From Lysinibacillus capsici (GTDB lineage Bacteria > Bacillota > Bacilli > Bacillales_A > Planococcaceae): a stretch of 64,000 nt of DNA. Shown here piece by piece: positions 16,531-25,359 of the stretch (the first letter of the stretch is position 1; each line of letters opens with the position of its first letter). The stretch is from NCBI RefSeq assembly GCF_003367505.1, contig NZ_PXXX01000019.1, positions 45,389 through 109,388 of the forward strand, given 5' to 3'. The notes beneath the pieces were generated by a model. It was not told where the DNA came from, made no database searches, and worked only from the letters and a program-made list of their open reading frames with translations. The position numbers were made by a program, and so were the translations under genes.

Positions 16531-18198
16531 ATGAAAGTATTACAACAAGAAGCAATGCGTACTACGAACTTTTTTACTGAAGATGACACGCTTCAAAAAA
16601 TAGTGGAAATGATGTTAGATAAAGAGTTTTTATCCTATGCCCAACGAGAGTTAACAGATTTTGGTGAGCTATGTGCAGGTGATATTGATGCGAGGGCAAA
16701 GCATACAGATCGACAGGGTGAGCCTCGCCTTCAAAGATATGATGCCTATGGTGAAGAGATATCAGAGGTTTGGGTTAATGATGGCTATAAAAAAACGATT
16801 GAAGAGACATATAATACTGGGATTGTAGGTTATGTACACAAGCATATTCCGCAGCTAGGACACAAGGGGAATTATGTTTATAGCTTTGCACAAGGTTATT
16901 TGCTATCACATGCAGAGCCCGGTTTTTATTGTCCAGTAACATTGACAATGGCAACTGCCTATCTATTAGATCATTATGCAGATGAAGAGGTAAAGCAGCG
17001 TTTTTTACCACATGTGTGTGCAACAGGTGACACAGATTTATATGAAGGTGCGACCTTTTTAACAGAACGTCAAGGGGGCTCTGACGTAGGTGCAAATGTG
17101 GTGGAGGCGAGAAAGGATGGCACTGCTTATCGTCTATATGGTGAAAAATATTTTGCATCCAATGCGGGCATGTGTGGTGTAGCGATGGTATTAGCACGAC
17201 TAGAAGGTGCGCCAGCAGGTTCCAAAGGCTTAACATTGTTTGCAGTTCCTTGGCGCAAAGAAGATGGAACAACAAATCATTTACGTATTCGCCGACTGAA
17301 AGATAAGCTAGGCGTTCGGGCAGTTCCCTCTGGTGAGGTAGAATTTGATGGTGCACTTGCCTATGTTGTAGGGGAGCAAAATAAAGGGATTTATTATATG
17401 CTAGAAGCACTAAATCTCTCTAGAATTTGTAATGCAGTCGCTTCAATTGGTATTATGCGTCGCGGCTTCTTAGAGGCAAAACATTATGTAAGCAATCGAC
17501 ATGCATTTGGCAAGCCCTTAACACAGTACCCTATGATTCAGGATACTTTAGGGAAATTTGCAGCTAAGTTGCACGTGGAAGTAGCGACAGTTTTTGACCT
17601 TATCCAATTATACGATAAAGTGACAAGTGGACAGGGAACTCAGCAAGATCTTATTATGAATCGTTTATATATTGCCATTATGAAAAAGGAAACAGCAGAG
17701 CAAGCTGTTCATTATGCTAGTGAGGCAATTGAATTACACGGAGGTAATGGCTATATAGAAGACTTTGTAACGCCCCGCTTATTAAGAGACGCCCAAGTGT
17801 TAACGGTGTGGGAGGGGACGGCTAATATTTTGGCCTTAGAACTCATTCGTTTAGTAGATAAGTTTCATGCTCATGAACTGTTTGTACAGGAGATGGAGGA
17901 ACGATTAGACAAATTAGCTGACAGCTCACTAGTACAAATCGTTAAAGAACAATTGGCGAATATGTCTGTGAAACTGCAAATTTTTAGCGCTTTAGACGAG
18001 GCAACGAAAACTTTTGAAGCTAAAGGTATGGCGGAAAAAATGGCTCACCTTTATGAAAGTGTCATAGCGGTTGAGTGGGCACATAAATTTGGTGGGAAAT
18101 ATGAAAAACTAGCAGACGTTTATTTAGAGCAGACATGGTCATTAAGAGAAATGGGTGCACAAATGAAAACAGTTCAATACTTTTCTGAAATTGTATAA
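16531..18198 (+). CDS. Acyl-CoA dehydrogenase (large, AidB/FadE-like form)
   Basis: FAD enzyme that introduces the alpha-beta double bond into an acyl-CoA. At 555 aa it is longer than short-chain types (about 380 aa). It has an N-terminal extension, FLTERQGGSDVGANVV (FAD/substrate loop), RRLKDKLGVRAVPSGEVEFDG (middle beta domain), and VWEGTANILALELIRL near the catalytic Glu position of AidB-like members, then a C-terminal helical extension. It is coupled to the ligase gene upstream, which would supply its substrate. The natural substrate is unknown. Confidence 0.85.
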   Translation: MKVLQQEAMRTTNFFTEDDTLQKIVEMMLDKEFLSYAQRELTDFGELCAGDIDARAKHTDRQGEPRLQRYDAYGEEISEVWVNDGYKKTIEETYNTGIVGYVHKHIPQLGHKGNYVYSFAQGYLLSHAEPGFYCPVTLTMATAYLLDHYADEEVKQRFLPHVCATGDTDLYEGATFLTERQGGSDVGANVVEARKDGTAYRLYGEKYFASNAGMCGVAMVLARLEGAPAGSKGLTLFAVPWRKEDGTTNHLRIRRLKDKLGVRAVPSGEVEFDGALAYVVGEQNKGIYYMLEALNLSRICNAVASIGIMRRGFLEAKHYVSNRHAFGKPLTQYPMIQDTLGKFAAKLHVEVATVFDLIQLYDKVTSGQGTQQDLIMNRLYIAIMKKETAEQAVHYASEAIELHGGNGYIEDFVTPRLLRDAQVLTVWEGTANILALELIRLVDKFHAHELFVQEMEERLDKLADSSLVQIVKEQLANMSVKLQIFSALDEATKTFEAKGMAEKMAHLYESVIAVEWAHKFGGKYEKLADVYLEQTWSLREMGAQMKTVQYFSEIV

Positions 18199-18206
18199 TG
18201 GCCTGG

Positions 18207-18240
18207 GAGTCGTCTTGAATGGAGGCGACTTCTTTCATTT
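18207..18240 (+). terminator. Terminator of the MerR operon
   Basis: AGTCGTC (18208-18214) pairs with GGCGACT (18224-18230), followed by a T-rich tract. Confidence 0.7.
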
Positions 18241-18267
18241 TCATGTATAATAAAATCAACTGAATAT

Positions 18268-18426
18268 TATAAAGGTTCTTTACTTAAGTAAAGTGAAAAG
18301 GGAAATCGGTGTAATTCCGATGCGGTCCCGCCACTGTAAGTGTGAGTTTTTTCAAATGATGCCACTGAAGATTTCGGGAAGGCTTGAAAAATCGCAAGTA
18401 GCACTAGCCAGGAGACCTGCCTTTAT
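18268..18426 (+). ncRNA. Cobalamin (B12) riboswitch
   Basis: All hallmark segments are present in order: a closing stem ATAAAGG..CCTTTAT (18268-18275 with 18419-18426), AAAGGGAA, the ATTCCGATGCGGTCCCGCCACTGTAA block (in two parts within 18313-18339), GCCACTG, GGGAAGG, and the B12-box-like AGCCAGGAGACCTGCC (18406-18421). It precedes a B12 transport operon. Binding of adenosylcobalamin should lower expression of that operon through the terminator 70 bases downstream. Confidence 0.97.
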
Positions 18427-18492
18427 AACGACATGACAACCTACGAGGATAGGGTGGTGGATTTTGTATCAGTTTTTTTGGTGCGATTTTGC

Positions 18493-18526
18493 CCCCTCAT
18501 CGATCAAAGATGAGGGGTTTTATTTT
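18493..18526 (+). terminator. Riboswitch expression-platform terminator
   Basis: Perfect nine-bp stem CCCCTCATC (18493-18501) with GATGAGGGG (18509-18517) and a T-rich run, between the riboswitch and btuF. It indicates transcriptional control. Confidence 0.9.
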
Positions 18527-18575
18527 GATGTAGAATAAAGCGAAATGTCGCACGGATCAACGAAGGAGGATTCAC

Positions 18576-19544
18576 ATGAAGAAATTTTGGAAAATAGGAT
18601 TATCAGCATTTTTAGCAGTAGGCTTGCTAGCTGCTTGTGGGCAGGAAGCAAAAGATAACAAGCCATCTAACGAGCAGCAAACACAGCAAGAAACAGCACA
18701 GGTGGATGAAGCAACATTCCCAATGACGATAACAGATGCCCTTGGTAAGGACATTACACTTGAAGCACCTCCTGAGAAAATTGTTTCACTTATTCCAAGT
18801 AATACTGAAATCCTTTTTGGACTAGATTTAAATGATGAAATAGTTGGTGTTACGGACAACGACGATTATCCGCCAGAGGCAGCTGAGAAGGATAAGGTTG
18901 GCGGTATGGAATACGATATTGAAAAAATTATTGCCTTAAAACCAGATATCGTTTTTTCACACGAATCTAGCATGTCTCTTTCAGAAGAGGCTATTGCACA
19001 GCTTGAATCAGCAGGTTTGAAAGTATTTGTTGTAAAAAATGCACAAGACTTTAATGAAACATATACAACAATTGAGCAACTTGGACGTGCTACAGGGAAA
19101 TTACCAGAGGCAGAAAAAATTGTCGCTAATATGAAGGCAAAAGTAGAAGAAGTTTTGTCTAAAGTCAAGGATGTTGAACCCAAAAAAGTGTTAGTTGAAG
19201 CATCAGATGAGCCAGATATTTATACAGCTGGCAATGGTACATTTATGAACGCTATGCTTGAAATGATCAATGCAAAGAATGTAGCTGTAGATGGCGATAA
19301 TTGGTATAAAATTGATGCAGAACAAATTATCGCAAAAAATCCAGATGTCATCGTGGTGACATATCATTATGTACCAGATATTTTAACGAAAATACCAAAA
19401 CGTGCGGGCTTTGATACGATTAATGCCGTAAAAAATAATGCGATTGTGCAGGTAGATGAAAGTACGACAAGTCGTCAAGGGCCACGTTTAGCTGAAGGTC
19501 TAGAAGAATTAGCAAAAGCAATCTATCCTGAGGTATTTAAGTGA
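18576..19544 (+). CDS. btuF: Cobalamin ABC transporter substrate-binding lipoprotein
   Basis: Captures corrinoids outside the membrane. The 322 aa start with a lipoprotein signal (lipobox LLAAC, Cys21), a Gln/Thr-rich linker, then a TroA-type binding fold (ITLEAPPEKIVSLIPSN). It is first in the riboswitch-controlled operon and overlaps the permease gene by four bases. It corresponds to B. subtilis YvrC. An iron-siderophore ligand would be the alternative for this fold, but the B12 riboswitch and neighbours make B12 the clear choice. Confidence 0.92.
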   Translation: MKKFWKIGLSAFLAVGLLAACGQEAKDNKPSNEQQTQQETAQVDEATFPMTITDALGKDITLEAPPEKIVSLIPSNTEILFGLDLNDEIVGVTDNDDYPPEAAEKDKVGGMEYDIEKIIALKPDIVFSHESSMSLSEEAIAQLESAGLKVFVVKNAQDFNETYTTIEQLGRATGKLPEAEKIVANMKAKVEEVLSKVKDVEPKKVLVEASDEPDIYTAGNGTFMNAMLEMINAKNVAVDGDNWYKIDAEQIIAKNPDVIVVTYHYVPDILTKIPKRAGFDTINAVKNNAIVQVDESTTSRQGPRLAEGLEELAKAIYPEVFK

Positions 19545-20542
19545 AAAAAATAGCACTAGCCTATACATTAACATGTACGCTTCTTCTTATTAGCATCTGG
19601 TGTGGCGTAGCGATAGGCTCGGTTCATATTCCATTAGAAGTATTGTGGAATAAGGCGGTTGATGAAACAGCCGCCAATATCTTTTGGAAAATTCGTTTGC
19701 CTCGCGTGTTATTAGCGGGACTAGTAGGCGCATCTCTAGCTATTGCTGGAGCAGCTTTCCAAGGTTTATTAAAAAATCCATTAGCAGATCCATATACACT
19801 AGGGGTTTCATCAGGGGCTTCTGTTGGTGCTGTTTTAACGATCTTTTTTAGTATTTCTATACCTGTTGTCGGTTTGTATGCGCTGCCAATCTTCAGTATG
19901 ATTGGTGCTATCATTACGATGGTAGTTGTTATGAGCTTTGCTAGACTCGTAGACCGCTCATTAAAAATGGAAACGTTGATATTAACAGGTGTTATTTTTA
20001 GTTCTTTTTTAGGTTCCCTTATTTCATTAATGATTGCCTTATCTGGTGAAGAATTACGTCAGGTAATAGGCTGGCTACTTGGTTCTGTTTCGATGCGTGG
20101 TTGGCCATATGTCCAAATGATCATTCCTTTTGTGATTGTTGGTTCAATTATGCTATGGACACAAAGACGAGAATTAAATGTCTTGTTGTATGGTGAAGAG
20201 CGAGCAAAACATTTAGGTGTTAATGTAAAGCGCAGTAAATATTTGATATTAGCAGGTGGCTCCATGTTAACTGGAGCGGCTGTAGCGGTTTCTGGCACAA
20301 TTGGCTTTGTAGGATTAGTGGTGCCGCATATGACAAGGATGATTTGGGGTTCTGATCATCGCCACTTATTACCATTATCTTTTTTCAATGGTGCAACATT
20401 ACTCATTATTTGCGACTTAGTAGCACGAACAATCATTGTGCCAAGAGAGCTACCAATTGGTGTTATTACGGCATTTATTGGAGCACCTGTTTTCTCCTAT
20501 ATTTTTTATAAGCAGCGAAGAAGCAAGGGGGTACGGGCATGA
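19541..20542 (+). CDS. btuC: Cobalamin ABC transporter permease
   Basis: FecCD/BtuCD-type permease of 333 aa with about ten TM segments. Conserved blocks are LPRVLLAGLVGASLAIAGAA, LADPYTLGVSSGAS, and the ATPase-contacting loop GFVGLVVPHMTRM. The start is GTG 19541 overlapping the btuF stop, and its own stop overlaps the btuD ATG. It corresponds to B. subtilis YvrB. Confidence 0.93.
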   Translation: MKKIALAYTLTCTLLLISIWCGVAIGSVHIPLEVLWNKAVDETAANIFWKIRLPRVLLAGLVGASLAIAGAAFQGLLKNPLADPYTLGVSSGASVGAVLTIFFSISIPVVGLYALPIFSMIGAIITMVVVMSFARLVDRSLKMETLILTGVIFSSFLGSLISLMIALSGEELRQVIGWLLGSVSMRGWPYVQMIIPFVIVGSIMLWTQRRELNVLLYGEERAKHLGVNVKRSKYLILAGGSMLTGAAVAVSGTIGFVGLVVPHMTRMIWGSDHRHLLPLSFFNGATLLIICDLVARTIIVPRELPIGVITAFIGAPVFSYIFYKQRRSKGVRA

Positions 20543-21999
20543 TTGTTGTTGAACATCTATCAGGTGGCTATGAAGATGTACCAATCGTCAGGGACATTAG
20601 TTTTACTGTTGAAAAAGGAAAAATTCTTGGCATTCTAGGGCCGAATGGTAGCGGGAAATCCACATTATTAAAAGTAATGAGTGGTATTTTACCAGCTACT
20701 GCTGGAACCGTCTCGATTGATGGACAAAATATTCTTTCTTATAATGCTCGTGCTTTGGCGAAAAAAATGGCTGTATTACCACAGCTTCATGCAAATGCTT
20801 TCTCGAACAGTGTGAGAGAGGCAGTTTCACTGGGGCGCTACCCGCATCAAACAGGCTTTTTCTCGAGTTGGTCTGCACAAGATGAGAAGGCAGTTCAACA
20901 TGCAATGCTTCAAACAGGTGTAAAGCGATATGAGCATACACCGATGGAATTTTTATCTGGCGGTGAACAACAAAGAGCTTTTGTTGCACAGGCATTAGCT
21001 CAAACAGCTGAAATCTTACTGCTGGATGAACCAACGAATCATCTTGATATTGCACACCAACGTCAAATTTTAGATATGGTTCGGAAGGAAGCTATGGAGT
21101 GTGGTTTAACAGTCGTTATGGTACTACACGATATGAATTTAGCCTCTCTTTATTGTGATGAATTATTGCTGATGGAAAGCGGACAAATGAGAGCACTTGG
21201 TGCACCACATGAAGTATTAATTGCCTCCCAAATTGAAGAAGTTTATCAAGCACGGGTGACTACATATGCTCACCCTGAAATACCAAAACCCCAAATTACA
21301 ATAATGCCCGCAGCTACAGACTATCAGCAGCGAGCTGTCATCAAAAAAGAGCACTTTACGATAACTGAACAATATATCCAACTTCAATCAGAGCTTCCTC
21401 TGAAGACCGTATCTTCTGCAGTTCATAACCCAGGTATTGGCTGGCATAATTGCTTATTAAATCGCTCAGTTCCTGGTGATTATGTCATTAGCGATGTGAA
21501 AAGAGAAGTTAAAGAATTTTTGAAAAGGGAAAATTTTTCATCTACAAATACTGTTGTTATGCTTACAGCAGTACCAACAGCTCTAGTGGCCATCAATGAA
21601 TTTTCAGCACCTTTTGGCAGTATAATCGTAGCTGTAACAGCTGGCGTAGGCAATGCAGTTGATGTATCTCGAGTACACGAAAGACAAGATGATCCATATA
21701 TTGGTACTATTAATACATGGGTTATCGTTAATGGTTGTTTATCGGAAGAGGCATTTTTTCAGGCATTGATGACAGCAACTGAGGCAAAAACAAAGGCGTT
21801 GCAATCAGAAAATATTCGTGATGAGCGGAGTGGAACAATTGCAACAGGTACTGCTACAGATAGTCTGTTAATTGCTGCAACTCAAAAAGGAGAAGAAATG
21901 CTGTATGGTGGCCCAATTACGGAAGTTGGTAAAATGATTGCAAAGGGTGTCTATGAAACAACAGTTCAGGCGATTAGGAATTATAAAAACCAGTTTTAG
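20539..21999 (+). CDS. btuD-cbiZ: Fusion of B12 transport ATPase and adenosylcobinamide amidohydrolase CbiZ
   Basis: Two activities in one 486-aa chain. Residues 1-255 form the import ATPase: Walker A GPNGSGKST, signature LSGGEQQR, Walker B LLLDEPTNHLD, H-loop VLHD. Residues from about 275 match CbiZ, which cleaves the side chain of (pseudo)cobinamides so that foreign corrinoids can be remodelled (AVHNPGIGWHNCLLNRSVPG, VAVTAGVGNAVDVS, GTATDSLLIAA). ATPase-CbiZ fusions are known in some Bacillales. Uptake and salvage would thus be coupled at the membrane. Its start overlaps the btuC stop. Confidence 0.9.
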   Translation: MIVVEHLSGGYEDVPIVRDISFTVEKGKILGILGPNGSGKSTLLKVMSGILPATAGTVSIDGQNILSYNARALAKKMAVLPQLHANAFSNSVREAVSLGRYPHQTGFFSSWSAQDEKAVQHAMLQTGVKRYEHTPMEFLSGGEQQRAFVAQALAQTAEILLLDEPTNHLDIAHQRQILDMVRKEAMECGLTVVMVLHDMNLASLYCDELLLMESGQMRALGAPHEVLIASQIEEVYQARVTTYAHPEIPKPQITIMPAATDYQQRAVIKKEHFTITEQYIQLQSELPLKTVSSAVHNPGIGWHNCLLNRSVPGDYVISDVKREVKEFLKRENFSSTNTVVMLTAVPTALVAINEFSAPFGSIIVAVTAGVGNAVDVSRVHERQDDPYIGTINTWVIVNGCLSEEAFFQALMTATEAKTKALQSENIRDERSGTIATGTATDSLLIAATQKGEEMLYGGPITEVGKMIAKGVYETTVQAIRNYKNQF

Positions 22000-22011
22000 G
22001 AGATGAGAGAA

Positions 22012-22575
22012 ATGAAGCTTTACACGAAAACAGGCGATACGGGGAAAACAAGTCTTATTGGAGGACGGGTTGATAAAGATAGTTTACGTGTGGAAACATA
22101 TGGGGCAATTGATGAATTAAATTCCTTTATTGGGAAGGCCGTAAGTGAATTAGATCAAGCGCTTTTCAAGGATATTTTAACAGACCTAGAGACAATTCAG
22201 CATGAGTTGTTCGATGCTGGTGGAGACCTTGCTAATGTGATGAAAGAACGTCATTATAAATTAACAGAGCAACCGATAGAAGTACTTGAAGCTCGTATAG
22301 ATGCTTTATCAGACGAAGCGCCACCTTTACAACGTTTTATTTTACCAGGAGGTGCACCAGCAGCGGCAACTTTACACATTGCACGCACGGTTGCACGTCG
22401 AGCAGAACGTGAAATGGTGACACTTATGAAAGAAGTTGAAGATGTACCCAAGGTTGTACAAAAATATTTAAATCGCTTATCGGATTATTTATTTGCAGCT
22501 GCACGTGTTGTAAATGCTCGCTTAAACGTAGCAGATGTTGAATATATTCGCAGTGGGAATGTTTTTAAAAAATAA
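22012..22575 (+). CDS. Cob(I)alamin adenosyltransferase (PduO-type)
   Basis: Makes adenosylcobalamin from cob(I)alamin and ATP. The ATP-binding N-terminus is typical (KLYTKTGDTGKTSLIGG) and the RTVARRAERE block is conserved. Length 187 aa. ATG 22012 is preferred because AGGAG (21998-22002) lies nine bases before it; the in-frame ATG 22003 directly abuts that site. It closes the B12 operon and corresponds to B. subtilis YvqK. Its product is the cofactor of IcmF encoded 8 kb downstream. Confidence 0.94.
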   Translation: MKLYTKTGDTGKTSLIGGRVDKDSLRVETYGAIDELNSFIGKAVSELDQALFKDILTDLETIQHELFDAGGDLANVMKERHYKLTEQPIEVLEARIDALSDEAPPLQRFILPGGAPAAATLHIARTVARRAEREMVTLMKEVEDVPKVVQKYLNRLSDYLFAAARVVNARLNVADVEYIRSGNVFKK

Positions 22576-22725
22576 AGTTTGATTTAAAAAATGTTTTTGT
22601 ACAAAAAATGAATTCCAGATGTTAAGCTACGGGTCGGTATAGGTTTGTATGCAATTTAGCAGATGTTCAAAAGTCTACTGAATATGCGACATCCCCTAAG
22701 TATAATAGTTAAGGAAAGTAAAATT

Positions 22726-22757
22726 GCTACTTTGAAAAATTCAGGGTGGCTTTTTTT
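22726..22757 (+). terminator. Terminator of the B12 operon
   Basis: Stem 22726-22736 with 22740-22750 (three G-T pairs), AAA loop, seven T. A TATAAT at 22701-22706 just before it has no good -35 match. Confidence 0.75.
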
Positions 22758-22806
22758 CTTGTAAAATGTAAGAATATAAAATTATCAGAAATATTTCCGT
22801 TTTATG

Positions 22807-22836
22807 TTGACTGAATGCTCACTCATTTATTAGAAT
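22807..22836 (+). promoter_or_regulatory. fadF promoter overlapping a FadR-type operator
   Basis: The -35 TTGACT (22807-22812) and -10 TAGAAT (22831-22836) are 18 bp apart. Between them, TGAATGCTCACTCATTTA (22812-22829) fits the B. subtilis FadR box pattern (TGAATG, five bases, TCATTyA). Binding there would block RNA polymerase. A related site lies before the thiolase gene. Of the 356-bp gap 22576-22931, this promoter and the terminator are the recognisable content. Confidence 0.7.
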
Positions 22837-22931
22837 AGGAATATAATGATAAAGTGAAGTACATTTCTGTTTGAACTAGCAAATTCGTCACAAAGAGAGA
22901 AAATTACGACAAACTAAAGGGGGGACCAACC

Positions 22932-25163
22932 ATGAGTCCATTATTAATTGCTAACATTGTCTTAACAGTCGTGGTTGTGCTTTATGCAGTAGGATTGTTC
23001 TTCTACCTGTTGAAAACACGCTATAAGTATGTGCAATTGGGGAAAAAGGTTGAGTTTGATGAAAGTGTTAAAGAACGACTTCGTTATATTATGGTCAATG
23101 TATTTGGTCAAAATAAGCTATTAAAGGATCCAAAGAGTGGTTTAATACATGTTATGTTTTTCTATGGATTTTTGATGGTACAGTTAGGGGCCATTGATTT
23201 AATTTGGAAAGGACTAGCACCAGAGTCACATCTGCCACTAGGCATTTTCTATGGTGTCTTTACATTCTTCCAAGAACTGGTGGTTTTAATGATTTTAGTC
23301 GCGGTAGTGTGGGCATTTTACCGCCGCTATGTTGAAAAGCTAGTGCGTCTAAAACGAGGATGGAAAAACGGCCTTGTATTAATTTTCATTGGTGGGTTAA
23401 TGGTATCTACATTAATCGCTAATGGTATGGGATTAATTTGGCATGGTGAGGGATTAACTTATACGGAGCCAGTTGCTTCAAGTATTGCTGCTATTTTTGG
23501 CTTCCTACCTACATCAGTTGCCGCTGGTGTGTTTTATGTAATGTGGTGGGCACACCTTTTAATTCTATTAACATTCCTTGTATACGTACCGCAGTCTAAA
23601 CATTTCCACTTAATTGTCAGTCCACTTAATGTTTACATGAATCGTTTAGATCGTACGGGTACATTAACACCAATTGATTTTGAGGCCTTGGAAGAAGCTG
23701 GAGAAAATGCTGAAAGCGAAGAGGATATGCCTTCTATTGGGGTAGGACGCATACAGGACTTCACACAAAAGCAAATGCTTGATCTATATTCTTGTGTAGA
23801 ATGCGGACGTTGTACAAACATGTGTCCAGCAACAGGAACAGGAAAAATGCTGTCTCCTATGGATTTAATCGTAAAATTGCGTGACCATTTAACATTTACG
23901 GGCGCAGTCGTAACAAAACAAAAACCATGGGTGCCTTATCAATTCTTTGCCAATACAAAGGGTAACCAGCTTGCAATTGCAGCTGGTGCTGAAGGTGCTG
24001 TAATTGAGGATATCTACAGCCCATCTTTAATTGGCGATGTCATTACAGAAGAGGAAATTTGGGCTTGTACGACATGTCGTAACTGTGAGGATCAATGCCC
24101 TGTAATGAATGAGCATGTTGATAAAATTATTGATCTACGTCGTTATCTAACAATGACTGAAGGGAAAGTAAATCCTGATGCTCAACGTGCAATGACGAAT
24201 ATCGAACGACAAGGTAATCCTTGGGGCTTAAACCGCAAGGAAAAAGAAAATTGGCGTGATCTAGATCCAACAATCCAAATTCCAACTGTAAAAGAGCTGA
24301 AAAAATCTGGCGAGGAAATGGAGTATTTATTCTGGGTTGGTTCGATGGGAGCTTTCGACAACCGCTCTCAAAAAATCGCTTTAGCATTATGTCGTCTATT
24401 AAACGAGGCTGGTGTGAAGTTTGCAATCTTAGGTAATAAAGAGAAAAACTCTGGGGATACACCTCGTCGTTTAGGGAATGAATTCTTATTCCAAGAGCTA
24501 GCTACAGCAAATATTGATGAGTTTGAGAAAAATGACGTGAAGAAAATTGTAACAATCGATCCTCATGCCTACAATATCTTTAAAAATGAATATCAAGACT
24601 TTGGCTGGAAAGGTGAAGTGTATCATCACACTGAGTTATTAAATCAGTTGATTGAGGAAAATCGTCTAGCTCTAAACTATGAGGTTCATGAAACGATTGT
24701 TTTCCATGATTCCTGTTATTTAGGCCGCTACAATGATGTGTACGATGCCCCACGTGAGATCCTTCGAGGAATCCCTGGCGTGAAGCTTGTTGAAATGGAA
24801 CGTAATCGCGAAACAGCGATGTGCTGTGGAGCTGGTGGTGGATTAATGTGGATGGAAGAGCATGTAGGAAATCGCATAAACGTAGCGCGAACAGAACAGG
24901 CTCTTGCAACAAATGCATCAGTTATTTCATCAGGCTGTCCTTACTGCCTAACAATGCTAGAGGATGGTACAAAGGCTAAAGAGGTTGAAGACTCTATTGG
25001 AACATTTGATGTTGCAGAATTACTAGAACGTTCTGTATTCGGTGAAAAAGTAAAGGCAGTTAATCCTTCTTCCGAAGAAACAGAAGAAACATACGAAGAA
25101 GTGGTAGCGTCTATAGAAAATGTTCAACAAGACGAGAATACGGAAGCGAACGCAGAAAAATGA
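22932..25163 (+). CDS. fadF: Membrane Fe-S oxidoreductase, ETF-linked (FadF/YwjF)
   Basis: Thought to pass electrons from acyl-CoA dehydrogenases (through ETF) to the quinone pool. The 743 aa comprise an N-terminal NarI-like membrane domain with several TM segments (1-230), two 4Fe-4S motifs (CVECGRCTNMCP near 288 and CTTCRNCEDQCP near 379), and C-terminal CCG-type domains (CYLGRYN, CCGAGGG, SGCPYC) as in heterodisulfide reductase subunits. An acidic tail of about 40 residues follows. B. subtilis YwjF (FadF) sits beside acdA and rpoE, as does this gene cluster. GGGGGACC precedes ATG 22932. The promoter carries a FadR-like operator. Confidence 0.9.
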   Translation: MSPLLIANIVLTVVVVLYAVGLFFYLLKTRYKYVQLGKKVEFDESVKERLRYIMVNVFGQNKLLKDPKSGLIHVMFFYGFLMVQLGAIDLIWKGLAPESHLPLGIFYGVFTFFQELVVLMILVAVVWAFYRRYVEKLVRLKRGWKNGLVLIFIGGLMVSTLIANGMGLIWHGEGLTYTEPVASSIAAIFGFLPTSVAAGVFYVMWWAHLLILLTFLVYVPQSKHFHLIVSPLNVYMNRLDRTGTLTPIDFEALEEAGENAESEEDMPSIGVGRIQDFTQKQMLDLYSCVECGRCTNMCPATGTGKMLSPMDLIVKLRDHLTFTGAVVTKQKPWVPYQFFANTKGNQLAIAAGAEGAVIEDIYSPSLIGDVITEEEIWACTTCRNCEDQCPVMNEHVDKIIDLRRYLTMTEGKVNPDAQRAMTNIERQGNPWGLNRKEKENWRDLDPTIQIPTVKELKKSGEEMEYLFWVGSMGAFDNRSQKIALALCRLLNEAGVKFAILGNKEKNSGDTPRRLGNEFLFQELATANIDEFEKNDVKKIVTIDPHAYNIFKNEYQDFGWKGEVYHHTELLNQLIEENRLALNYEVHETIVFHDSCYLGRYNDVYDAPREILRGIPGVKLVEMERNRETAMCCGAGGGLMWMEEHVGNRINVARTEQALATNASVISSGCPYCLTMLEDGTKAKEVEDSIGTFDVAELLERSVFGEKVKAVNPSSEETEETYEEVVASIENVQQDENTEANAEK

Positions 25164-25246
25164 TTGCTATTGCAGAAATATTTTAGTTATCTGAAAAATA
25201 TAAATTGCACAATAAAAAATTGTTTTGTAGAATAAGATTAAATGGG

Positions 25247-25279
25247 AATGGGAGTTGAGATAGTAAACTCCCATTTTTC
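25247..25279 (+). terminator. fadF terminator
   Basis: Perfect ten-bp stem 25247-25256 with 25266-25275, then T-rich sequence. Confidence 0.85.
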
Positions 25280-25292
25280 CTCGATAGAAGTC

Positions 25293-25311
25293 GAGCGAGC
25301 GTTCAGTCAAT
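25293..25311 (-). promoter_or_regulatory. Second FadR-like operator, before the thiolase operon
   Basis: Read on the minus strand, 25293-25311 is ATTGACTGAACGCTCGCTC. It matches the fadF operator region (22806-22824) at 16 of 19 positions but in the opposite orientation. A shared regulator of both transcription units is likely; the TetR protein at 29.9 kb is the obvious candidate. Confidence 0.55.
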
Positions 25312-25359
25312 AATGCTTTGCATCTTCATCGAGAACGTAAAACAAAAGGGGTGTTTTAC

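Noticed and set aside
25318-25359. ATG 25318 as the thiolase start
   Set aside because: There is no ribosome site before it; TTG 25360 has one and gives the family N-terminus.
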